A DNA stretch of 30,887 nt from a virus. Within the stretch, counting starts at the first letter, position 1. Each line of letters opens with the position of its first letter. The translations under genes and the position numbers were made by a program. The stretch lies in the IMG/VR virus record IMGVR_UViG_3300046472_000222, positions 1 to 30,887 of that record; one strand, given 5' to 3'. The notes under the pieces were generated by a model, which worked only from the letters and a program-made list of their open reading frames with translations, was not told where the DNA came from and searched no databases. Below are positions 1-5,662 of this stretch, piece after piece.

Positions 1-314
1 TCCGTGGGAACCTCAGCCTCGCGCTTTAAAGCAGCCTCGTTGCGCACCATAGCCGCATACGCCGTTACGATCCGTCGCACGCAGCGGTATTTCTCGCGCT
101 GGTGTTCCTTGTACAAGTCAAAACTCCGGAAGAACTCGCAGTCCTCGCACAACTCGCCGCCAGGTGCGGGTGGATAACTACACACACCTTCGCCGTGATG
201 CTTGACCTTCAGTGCGTGCCATTTGTTGCGGTCATCGCGAAGCTTCTCCAGTGCCTGCGCCAATTCGATTGCCGCGTCACGCAGGCGCTGTTCCAGCCTG
301 TCCAGTTTATTCAC
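1..314 (-). CDS. Partial coiled-coil / CxxC small protein (C-terminus beyond window)
   Basis: Open on the minus strand from a GTG at 314 to the window edge with no stop, so the C-terminus is missing. At least 104 residues are visible. The N-terminus (KLDRLEQRLRDAAIELAQALEKLRDDR) is a charged heptad-like helix; a CEDCEFF motif follows near residue 60 and could be half of a zinc site. The start overlaps the stop of the preceding gene as GTGA, which argues for translational coupling and decides the start. It is the last visible member of the leftward operon. I do not recognise a family and infer no function. Confidence 0.7.
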   Translation of the reverse strand, partial: MNKLDRLEQRLRDAAIELAQALEKLRDDRNKWHALKVKHHGEGVCSYPPAPGGELCEDCEFFRSFDLYKEHQREKYRCVRRIVTAYAAMVRNEAALKREAEVPT

Positions 315-526
315 GCCAGCCTCCCGAGCAGAGCCACAACCATCGCCCGCGCGTCCGTGTCGACCACCGGCACGCCAGCCGCGAGCGACACTGTGCGCCA
401 CTGGCCCTCGGTGAAGTGCGCGGCTATGCGGGGCAGGTCGCACTGGAAGACGTTGTCGCTCTGGCAGCAGGCGGCGAGGATCGCGGCGGCGACCAGCTTG
501 GCTTTGCGGACTTGGTGGCGGTTCAT
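311..526 (-). CDS. Hypothetical 71-aa protein
   Basis: Starts at ATG 526 in an ATGA overlap with the stop of the upstream gene and ends in a GTGA overlap with the next gene, so it sits inside a coupled chain. Residues 8-20 (KAKLVAAAILAAC) form a short hydrophobic or amphipathic helix, followed by a cysteine-containing stretch and a TEGQWRTVSLAAGVPVVD segment. A longer reading up to 778 would overlap two better-supported genes, so the coupled start is preferred. No family recognised. Confidence 0.7.
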   Translation of the reverse strand: MNRHQVRKAKLVAAAILAACCQSDNVFQCDLPRIAAHFTEGQWRTVSLAAGVPVVDTDARAMVVALLGRLA

Positions 527-729
527 ATCGTCACGAATCCGTAGAATACATCCTGAGTGCGGCGCTTGAATTCTTCCGCGACAGCTTGGGCAGCAGCGCA
601 CCAAGCTGTCCGATCCGATTCTGAAAGGTCGAGCCATTCCGGTATTATCTCGGCATTCGGATCTAACCCGAGAGTCTGCACGTAGGCTCTCCAGGCCATC
701 TTCCCGATCATTTCCGTTGCGCGGTTCAT
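523..729 (-). CDS. Hypothetical 68-aa protein
   Basis: Begins MNRATEMIGKMAWRAYVQTL and contains EIIPEWLDLSESDRTAWCAAA, a small mostly helical protein. The phrase around W-x-x-L-x-x-x-x-R-x-x-W recurs in short phage accessory proteins, but I cannot assign a family. Start and stop both overlap neighbours by four bases (ATGA at each end), which supports the coordinates and implies co-expression. Confidence 0.75.
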   Translation of the reverse strand: MNRATEMIGKMAWRAYVQTLGLDPNAEIIPEWLDLSESDRTAWCAAAQAVAEEFKRRTQDVFYGFVTI

Positions 730-935
730 GCGACCACCGTCCGGTGATCTTCAGTCGCGAGCACCGTCTCGCCTGCATGCATCTTCACGATCAATTTGCC
801 GCCCTTGACTTCGTTGAGATAGCCGTAGCAGATCCACACGCGGCGGCCAATCTCTTCGAGCTTCGTTCCCAGGGCCATGTGTTTCGCGACTAAGTCCAGG
901 ATCTTCTTTTCGTGGTTTCGTGTGGCCTTGTTCAT
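726..935 (-). CDS. Hypothetical 69-aa HTH-like protein
   Basis: The sequence reads as short helices (NHEKKILDLVAKHMALGTKLEEIGRRVWI) followed by a basic strand (CYGYLNEVKGGKLIVKMHAGETVL). A helix-turn-helix is possible at roughly residues 10-45 but is not certain. ATG 935 is chosen because a -10-like CAAGAT ends six bases upstream, as for other unit-leading genes here. It heads the 935-to-1 sub-operon, about 40 bases downstream of the TTCTACGTAGAA palindrome, so it may be under that operator's control. Confidence 0.75.
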   Translation of the reverse strand: MNKATRNHEKKILDLVAKHMALGTKLEEIGRRVWICYGYLNEVKGGKLIVKMHAGETVLATEDHRTVVA

Positions 936-947
936 GGTTCAATCTTG
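936..947 (-). promoter_or_regulatory. -10-like CAAGAT for leaderless start at 935
   Basis: On the minus strand CAAGAT is followed by six bases and then ATG 935, with no Shine-Dalgarno. The same hexamer precedes the minus-strand gene starting at 19808. No convincing -35 box. Function is inferred from spacing. Confidence 0.4.
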
Positions 948-976
948 CGCCCCAAACGTGCGCCCGTCCATAGTAC

Positions 977-994
977 TTTCTACGTAGAAATCGC
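977..994. promoter_or_regulatory. Candidate operator: palindrome TTTCTACGTAGAAA plus shared flank
   Basis: A perfect 14-base palindrome (977-990) with an asymmetric extension. The minus-strand 17-mer GCGATTTCTACGTAGAA (978-994) is repeated exactly at 23537-23553 in the main divergent control region. It lies just downstream of the gene ending at 996 and upstream of the gene starting at 935. Dyad symmetry and exact recurrence suggest binding by a dimeric regulator. Confidence 0.6.
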
Positions 995-995
995 C

Positions 996-1370
996 TTAGA
1001 GTCCATTAAGGGTGTTGATGCGCTCGACCAGATACGCCTTCGCGGACGCCGTTTCCACTTTGGCTAGACAGGCGGTTGTGAAAGTCGCCCCTTCGTCCAT
1101 TTCCGATTCAATACCCCCCCACAGGCTGCCGTGGCAGCGGTCGCCACAGATGAGCCCCTTGGCGATGTGGTGGCAATCCATACAAGTGTGTGCCGTGAAC
1201 GGCTTGCCGTCGCAATCCTCGGCGGTCGTCAGTTCGTGCGCGACTCCAGCAGGGAAAGGGCGACCGCATTCGTAACAGCCAAATGGTTCTTGCGAATCTA
1301 CAACGGCAACCGTGTAGTCAGAGAACTCGCACCCACCTACATCCATATCCATACAGAAATCACAGTCCAT
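996..1370 (-). CDS. Cysteine-rich zinc-binding protein, 124 aa
   Basis: Many cysteines and histidines in paired arrangement: CDFC (3-6), C14, CYECGRPF near residue 32, then CMDCHHIAKGLICGDRCHG around residues 61-80, consistent with two or more zinc-binding knuckles. The start ATG 1370 overlaps the end of the preceding small gene (stop at 1360-1362). It is the last gene of the 1962-to-996 minus-strand operon. It resembles other zinc-ribbon proteins in this window in style, not in obvious sequence. Function unknown. Confidence 0.8.
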   Translation of the reverse strand: MDCDFCMDMDVGGCEFSDYTVAVVDSQEPFGCYECGRPFPAGVAHELTTAEDCDGKPFTAHTCMDCHHIAKGLICGDRCHGSLWGGIESEMDEGATFTTACLAKVETASAKAYLVERINTLNGL

Positions 1371-1500
1371 GGTGGCACCCGCAGCTACACGCGAAGTCGC
1401 CCGGCCCTTCCGGCGCGTCGTGGCATCCAGCGGCGCAGGCGGGGCAGATGGACTCGTCTGGCGCGAGGTCGAGCGCGTGGCGTTCGGCGATGACGGTCAT
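1360..1500 (-). CDS. 46-aa cysteine-rich mini-protein
   Basis: Small reading frame translated by eye: MTVIAERHALDLAPDES, then CPACAAGCHDAPEG and a C-terminal CSCGCHHGL. Six cysteines and three histidines in the C-terminal two-thirds indicate metal binding. The ATG at 1500 overlaps the previous stop (ATGA) and its own stop overlaps the next ATG at 1370. It therefore fits exactly into an otherwise non-coding gap in the operon. Function unknown. Confidence 0.7.
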   Translation of the reverse strand: MTVIAERHALDLAPDESICPACAAGCHDAPEGPGDFACSCGCHHGL

Positions 1501-1709
1501 TGTTTGCCTTTCTTCATCAGGTCGAGCACGCGCAGCGTTTCGCGCGTATCCTGCAATAGTGGATCGCGGTACCCGAGGCGACCCTCCACTCTCGCGCGAA
1601 TCTCTGTCACGCGCAACCGGCGTGCGGCCCGGCGCTCTCTCGCGTAGAGGATCGCCGACAGCGCCAGGATTCCCGCCGAGATCGCCGCGACCGTCATCAT
1701 CATGTCCAT
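1497..1709 (-). CDS. Small single-pass membrane protein, 70 aa
   Basis: MDMMM is followed by a transmembrane segment (TVAAISAGILALSAILYA, residues 6-23), then a strongly basic stretch (RERRAARRLRVTEIRARVEGR) and a helical tail ending KKGKQ. An N-out, C-in topology is likely from the positive-inside rule. The start lies four bases after the upstream stop; the stop overlaps the next start. It could be a lysis accessory or an envelope-interaction protein, but nothing specific is recognised. Confidence 0.7.
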   Translation of the reverse strand: MDMMMTVAAISAGILALSAILYARERRAARRLRVTEIRARVEGRLGYRDPLLQDTRETLRVLDLMKKGKQ

Positions 1710-1713
1710 TTCG

Positions 1714-1962
1714 TTAAGCCTCCCCCATCACAATTCTGAGATTGAAAACTACCGAGGAATCGCTGAGCGTGTCTTGCCAGACCTGGACTTCTCGCACGTA
1801 CGGAGCAGTGCTTCGATCATCGGGCGAGATTACCTCGACGGAGGAATCCGCCAGCGTCGGGCCGTAGACGCGAATCATGCCGGCAAGGTGGGCGCTCAGT
1901 TCCTGCACGGTGTTGAACGCCTCGCATTGAATCAGGTTTTCCATGACCACAGTTTGCGCCAC
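1714..1962 (-). CDS. Hypothetical protein heading the left minus-strand operon
   Basis: The reading frame starts with GTG at 1962 (82 residues); an internal ATG at 1944 would give 76. Neither has a clear Shine-Dalgarno. The core (IQCEAFNTVQELSAHLAGMIRVYGP) looks helical, followed by predicted strands (VREVQVWQDTLSDSSVVFNLRIV). It is divergent from the tailspike gene at 2021, with about 58 bases between. The minus strand carries TACCAT at 1984-1979, ten bases before the GTG hexamer spacing would predict, so the exact start is uncertain. Confidence 0.65.
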   Translation of the reverse strand: MAQTVVMENLIQCEAFNTVQELSAHLAGMIRVYGPTLADSSVEVISPDDRSTAPYVREVQVWQDTLSDSSVVFNLRIVMGEA

Positions 1963-2008
1963 GAACCCGCACGGGTCAATGGTACCGTCGCCTTAGAAAG
2001 TTTCGTAG

Positions 2009-2014
2009 TACACT
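2009..2014 (+). promoter_or_regulatory. -10-like TACACT, leaderless start at 2021
   Basis: GTAGTACACT, then six bases, then ATG 2021. No Shine-Dalgarno and no evident -35 at 16-18 bases. Confidence 0.5.
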
Positions 2015-2020
2015 TGGCCC

Positions 2021-4495
2021 ATGCAACGCCTTCTGCTTTTGCTGCTCGCCTGCGCCGGGATTGCGCTCGGCCAGTACACGCCTCCGCCCGCCACCAGCGC
2101 TACGCCTTCCGGCCCGTGCGGTGGCGATCTGGGCGGCACGTATCCGAACTGCACGGTTACCGGCCAGCACTTCACTGTGCCGCTTGCCGCGAGCGCTGGC
2201 GGGGACGGGGTGAACAACGGGACTTTCACAACCACGTTGCTCGCAAACTTTGCACCAACAATTAATGGTGGCGCCTTCCTCGGTGCCGCAGACGGAGCAG
2301 CGTCACAGACGGCGCTGACGACGAAGCTGGGGGTGACTCCAGTGTATGGGGGCGGGGCTGTTACTAGTAACTGCGTGCCCTATGGAGTGAGCGGTGGCAC
2401 GGTGACATGCGCAACGGCAGATCCACTGACAACGACGGATGGCTGTCCAGAGTTAAGTGATCTCAATCAAGTTTGCCCATTGATTCCGCCCTATTATGCA
2501 TCCGGCTCTGGTGTTACTACCACGACAAGTGGGACAACGGCCCCTGGTACATCAGTTACTCTGGCCTCCGTCTCCACGTTTAGTACTAATCAAGGAATTT
2601 GGATAACTGGCGCTGGGCCTGTTAATGTGGCGGGTGGTACTTTCGCCTATGCGAGCGGCGGTACGGCTACGGGAACCGGGTTTTGCATTGCGAGCGCATC
2701 TAATGGTGGAGGCGGATTTGCTCGTGCCTCCGTATCGGTCTCTGCTGGAACTATCAGTGGAAATTTGACGCTGATATCAGGCGGACGGTCATTTGCATCG
2801 CCTCCCACGACATGGACCCTGGCGCTCCCCGCTAATTTAGCCAGCCCATCGACTCCGGCCGCTTTAACCTGCTCAGGGACTATCACCACAACCGGAGGGG
2901 CTCTTGTCGCCTCCAATTACGTCGGAACCATCACCGCGATCAATGGAAGCGTGCTTACGATATCCCCTGCAACCACTACCAGCGTTCCTACGGCTACCTT
3001 AGTCCAGCATGACGACACAGCGGCCCTGCGTGCAGTAATTGCCGTAATTGCCGCGTCGTCTACGCCTTCCATGAAAATGATCCTTCCCTCTGGGACCTAT
3101 AGGGTCAGCACTGAAGGCGGCTTTACGACCAGCAGCAGCATAAACTCTATCCTGGCCGTTCCGGAAGTTTCCTATCTGGATGGCTGGCCCGGAACTGCAA
3201 TTACCGGAAATTTGGCAGTCGTAGATATCGAGGGAATTCCCCCGAGTGCTCCATGTTACAACTATTTATCAGCAACCGCCGCGCCTTGCGTTTCTGGGGC
3301 GATCATCAAAACTGATTCCACTTTTGGTAGTGTTATCGGGGGAGGGCACTCTGCCGGCTATTCTGGCTTTACCGGAGTTCTCCTTTCCCTTAAGGGGCTG
3401 ACATTCAGGACGTATCACAATCCGGCCATATCGGCAATCAACGCCGCTCATATTGCAAACCTTAAAGTCGACAATATTACGGTTGATGTTGGCCAGACGG
3501 GGCTTCCCGGTGATCCTACGACGGGGCAGTCCTATGGATTGCAAGCTCCACTCACGGGCAATGGAGCGACAGTCAACCTCGGGCAAATTACCGTCACCGG
3601 ATACGCGGTCGGGGCGAGCATTTCAGAGTGGGCTGAAGTTGGGAATCTGCAACTTGTGGAGAATGTGTCATGCTTACTGGTGCCTGGGAATACGCATCCG
3701 ACGTTGATACATTTCTTACTAACGCAGGCATGCGCCTACCACGTAGTGGGCTCCGGAGCAGCCAGCAAGATTACAATCCAATCACACGGAACTGAAGATG
3801 CCTATATGTCCCTACCTAGCTGGGCAGTTACGCAAGATAATTATTACGATCCAAGCAATTTCCTGATCGGATCGGACGCCACGGATGGTGGCGTGGTACG
3901 TTCGGGAGCAACCAAGCTTTCCGTATCCTTACTGGGGGCCTTCCCGCAGGTCTATGCGAATGCCACATTGAGCAACATGCTTCTGAGTCCTCTCGCAAGG
4001 ACGGCGGGCGTAACGGGGCAGTTTAATGCTACCGTAGGCGGCCTCAATGTACTGACCTCAGGAAATAATAATTGGGGAGGAGGTATAAATTCTCTATTTG
4101 CGCTCACTACCGGCACAAAAAACACCGGCTCCGGGCAGGCTACCTGCGATACCATAATCACCGGCTCGCAGAATAGTTGCTTCGGCCAGGGGTCAGATGT
4201 GAACTCCAGTAGCGCGGCATTTCGAACAGTGATTGGAGCTAGCGCCGTAGGCACAGCCGACAACACGGTTACATTGGGGCGTTCGGCGGATACAGTGGTG
4301 ATTCCCGGAGCAACTACCGCGACGGGAGTTGTTACATTTACTGCTGCCCCACGTTTTAACGGCGGCAATACGACTGCTGCCGTTGTTGGGTTAATCGGGA
4401 CCACGTGTCCCGCTGTGACTTGTACCGCCGCTTTTACTTGGATGACGGTGACTACCTCTGATGGTAGTACCGGCTACATCCCGATTTGGAAATAA
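2021..4495 (+). CDS. Tailspike / tail fibre with signal peptide and beta-helix, 824 aa
   Basis: Likely receptor-binding or polysaccharide-contacting protein. Residues 1-18 (MQRLLLLLLACAGIALGQ) read as a Sec signal peptide, odd for a virion protein. GGDLGGTYPN at 34-43 matches a motif common at the N-terminus of phage and metagenomic fibre proteins. DDTAALRAVI from about residue 331, with LPSGTYRVS after it, is the usual entry into a pectate-lyase-like right-handed beta-helix. Near residues 737-765, VIGASAVGTADNTVTLGRSADTVVIPG resembles the repeat style of trimeric adhesin heads. The end, DGSTGYIPIWK, is typical of a fibre tip. Base composition is visibly more AT-rich than the head genes, suggesting separate acquisition. 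Enzymatic activity is not shown. Confidence 0.85.
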   Translation: MQRLLLLLLACAGIALGQYTPPPATSATPSGPCGGDLGGTYPNCTVTGQHFTVPLAASAGGDGVNNGTFTTTLLANFAPTINGGAFLGAADGAASQTALTTKLGVTPVYGGGAVTSNCVPYGVSGGTVTCATADPLTTTDGCPELSDLNQVCPLIPPYYASGSGVTTTTSGTTAPGTSVTLASVSTFSTNQGIWITGAGPVNVAGGTFAYASGGTATGTGFCIASASNGGGGFARASVSVSAGTISGNLTLISGGRSFASPPTTWTLALPANLASPSTPAALTCSGTITTTGGALVASNYVGTITAINGSVLTISPATTTSVPTATLVQHDDTAALRAVIAVIAASSTPSMKMILPSGTYRVSTEGGFTTSSSINSILAVPEVSYLDGWPGTAITGNLAVVDIEGIPPSAPCYNYLSATAAPCVSGAIIKTDSTFGSVIGGGHSAGYSGFTGVLLSLKGLTFRTYHNPAISAINAAHIANLKVDNITVDVGQTGLPGDPTTGQSYGLQAPLTGNGATVNLGQITVTGYAVGASISEWAEVGNLQLVENVSCLLVPGNTHPTLIHFLLTQACAYHVVGSGAASKITIQSHGTEDAYMSLPSWAVTQDNYYDPSNFLIGSDATDGGVVRSGATKLSVSLLGAFPQVYANATLSNMLLSPLARTAGVTGQFNATVGGLNVLTSGNNNWGGGINSLFALTTGTKNTGSGQATCDTIITGSQNSCFGQGSDVNSSSAAFRTVIGASAVGTADNTVTLGRSADTVVIPGATTATGVVTFTAAPRFNGGNTTAAVVGLIGTTCPAVTCTAAFTWMTVTTSDGSTGYIPIWK

Positions 4496-4504
4496 CCATG
4501 AAGA

Positions 4505-4636
4505 GCTGCTGCGGGAACATTCACGGTTGGCGCAAATACCTGCACGGTCGTCATTACCATCAACGGAGCGACCGGCTTGACGGCGACTAAGGCTGGTACG
4601 ACGGATGTGATCCGGTTTATGGCGATGGCGTACTGA
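4505..4636 (+). pseudogene. Orphan fibre C-terminus remnant, in frame with the tailspike
   Basis: After the tailspike TAA at 4493-4495, the same frame has a second stop (TGA 4499-4501) and then about 43 clean codons: AAAGTFTVGANTCTVVITING, continuing to KAGTTDVIRFMAMAY and a TGA at 4634. This reads like an alternative fibre-tip end but has no start codon or ribosome site. The likeliest explanation is a leftover from replacement of the tailspike 3' end by recombination; stop-codon readthrough is the alternative. Confidence 0.55.
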
Positions 4637-4660
4637 TTTCCACCATCCAAGCAGGTGCGG

Positions 4661-4666
4661 TACAGT
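4661..4666 (+). promoter_or_regulatory. -10-like TACAGT, leaderless start at 4673
   Basis: GGTACAGT is followed by six bases and ATG 4673. A weak -35 (TTCCAC, 4638-4643) lies 17 bases upstream. Confidence 0.5.
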
Positions 4667-4672
4667 AGGCGA

Positions 4673-4987
4673 ATGCGATTCCTTCTATTCCTCGCGGCCT
4701 CCGCCGCGCTGCACGCCGCCACTCCGCAAGAGCGCGCGATCCGCCGCCTCGAAAAGGCGCAACACGAAATCATCGTCGCTCAGCACCGGAGCGAGAAGCG
4801 CGGAGCCGAGGCGCAGGCCGCGTGCCAGTCAATCGGAAAGACGCTGCAGGTCAATCCGCTCGGAGTGCTGGACTGCATGACGCCGCCCGCTCCGCCCCCG
4901 CCAGTTGCGCCACCGCCGCCGCCTGCTCCGGCGAAGGTCGAGCCCGCGAAACCCGAAGCGCCGAAACCGGAACCCGCGAAACCGTAG
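4673..4987 (+). CDS. Secreted proline-rich protein, 104 aa
   Basis: Signal peptide at residues 1-15 (MRFLLFLAASAALHA, AxA-type cleavage), a charged helical middle (ERAIRRLEKAQHEIIVAQHRSEKR), two cysteines that could form a periplasmic disulfide, and a C-terminal third made almost wholly of Pro, Ala, Lys and Glu (PPPPPAPAKVEPAKPEAPKPEP). Such Pro/Lys tails often span periplasm or cell wall. A spanin-like role is conceivable, but there is no lipobox and no second partner. The ATG at 4673 is preferred to an upstream GTG at 4655 because of the promoter spacing. Confidence 0.75.
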   Translation: MRFLLFLAASAALHAATPQERAIRRLEKAQHEIIVAQHRSEKRGAEAQAACQSIGKTLQVNPLGVLDCMTPPAPPPPVAPPPPPAPAKVEPAKPEAPKPEPAKP

Positions 4988-4993
4988 TACAAT
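4988..4993 (+). promoter_or_regulatory. -10-like TACAAT, leaderless start at 5000
   Basis: GTAGTACAAT, six bases, ATG 5000. It differs from TATAAT at one position. It overlaps the stop of the preceding gene (4985-4987) by proximity. Confidence 0.55.
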
Positions 4994-4999
4994 CTCCGC

Positions 5000-5314
5000 A
5001 TGGCGATTCACACACTGACCTATACCGGAGACGGAACCAAGAAGACGCTCGCGGCCCTCGCGATCGCCAGCGGCAACTACTCAGCGGACCAGGCGAGCAA
5101 GTTCCGCGCGAACTGGATTCAGGCCGTGTGCGAGGGCGCCGGCACCGCGCGGTTCGGCGACGTGAACACGTCGGCGTCGTACGGCATTCCTCTGCCCCAG
5201 CAGGCCGGTCAGATGTGCCCACCGATAATGCACCCGGAGGATTGCTACAGCTTCACCGGGACATACATCTACACGCCAAACGGCACCGTCGTGACGTTTC
5301 TCTGGGACGCTTAG
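5000..5314 (+). CDS. Hypothetical 104-aa phage protein
   Basis: Starts MAIHTLTYTGDGTKKTLAAL; the central part is helical (YSADQASKFRANWIQAVCEGAG) and the end is strand-rich (YSFTGTYIYTPNGTVVTFLWDA). Three cysteines. No signal peptide, unlike its upstream neighbour. It sits between the tailspike region and the head genes under its own promoter, and its stop overlaps the convergent minus-strand gene by four bases. It may be a small virion or accessory protein; no family recognised. Confidence 0.75.
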   Translation: MAIHTLTYTGDGTKKTLAALAIASGNYSADQASKFRANWIQAVCEGAGTARFGDVNTSASYGIPLPQQAGQMCPPIMHPEDCYSFTGTYIYTPNGTVVTFLWDA

Positions 5315-5592
5315 TCGGCCTCGAACTGCGGACCAGGCATCCGCCCAACATAGTGAATCACTGCGTCGCTGCCCCACTCTGAGCCAGGAAGCTTACGGAA
5401 CTCATCGCAGACCATTTGGCGCATAGCTTCTCGTCCTTGGTTGAAGCCCTTCTTTTCGGCGCGGCCTTCCTTGGTCGCGTTGTACTCGCGCTGGTAAGTA
5501 GCCCAGCATTTCTTGCACCAGTTATTGTCGGCGACGCGGTCCAGCGGACCCTTGCACTTCGAACAAAGCACGACTTCGGCTGTTTCAGGCAT
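5311..5592 (-). CDS. Zinc-ribbon protein, antisense insert, 93 aa
   Basis: Two CxxC pairs at the N-terminus (CSKCKGPLDRVADNNWCKKCWATYQREY, residues 10-37) form a classic zinc ribbon; this pattern is common in short phage proteins and HNH-adjacent domains, but no HNH core follows. The rest is charged helix (ATKEGRAEKKGFNQGREAMRQM). It is the only minus-strand gene between two plus-strand units and has its own promoter, which is moron-like behaviour. Function unknown; nucleic-acid binding is plausible. Confidence 0.8.
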   Translation of the reverse strand: MPETAEVVLCSKCKGPLDRVADNNWCKKCWATYQREYNATKEGRAEKKGFNQGREAMRQMVCDEFRKLPGSEWGSDAVIHYVGRMPGPQFEAD

Positions 5593-5598
5593 GCCCGT

Positions 5599-5604
5599 AG
5601 TTTA
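5599..5604 (-). promoter_or_regulatory. -10-like TAAACT, leaderless start at 5592
   Basis: On the minus strand TAAACT is followed by six bases and ATG 5592; no Shine-Dalgarno. Confidence 0.5.
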
Positions 5605-5649
5605 CTAAACATCTTGGTCGTTTGTTTTGTTCAGTACCGGGAACCGTAG

Positions 5650-5655
5650 TACTAT
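5650..5655 (+). promoter_or_regulatory. -10-like TACTAT at head operon start
   Basis: GTAGTACTAT, seven bases, then ATG 5663. It would drive the whole head operon. An upstream in-frame GTG at 5627 precedes this hexamer and is not preferred. Confidence 0.55.
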
Positions 5656-5662
5656 CGCGGCA

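Noticed and set aside
4780-5222. Gly-rich and Arg-rich minus-strand frames opposite 4673-5314
   Set aside because: Reverse reading of the Pro-rich C-terminus; no start signal, and coding logic is clear on the plus strand.
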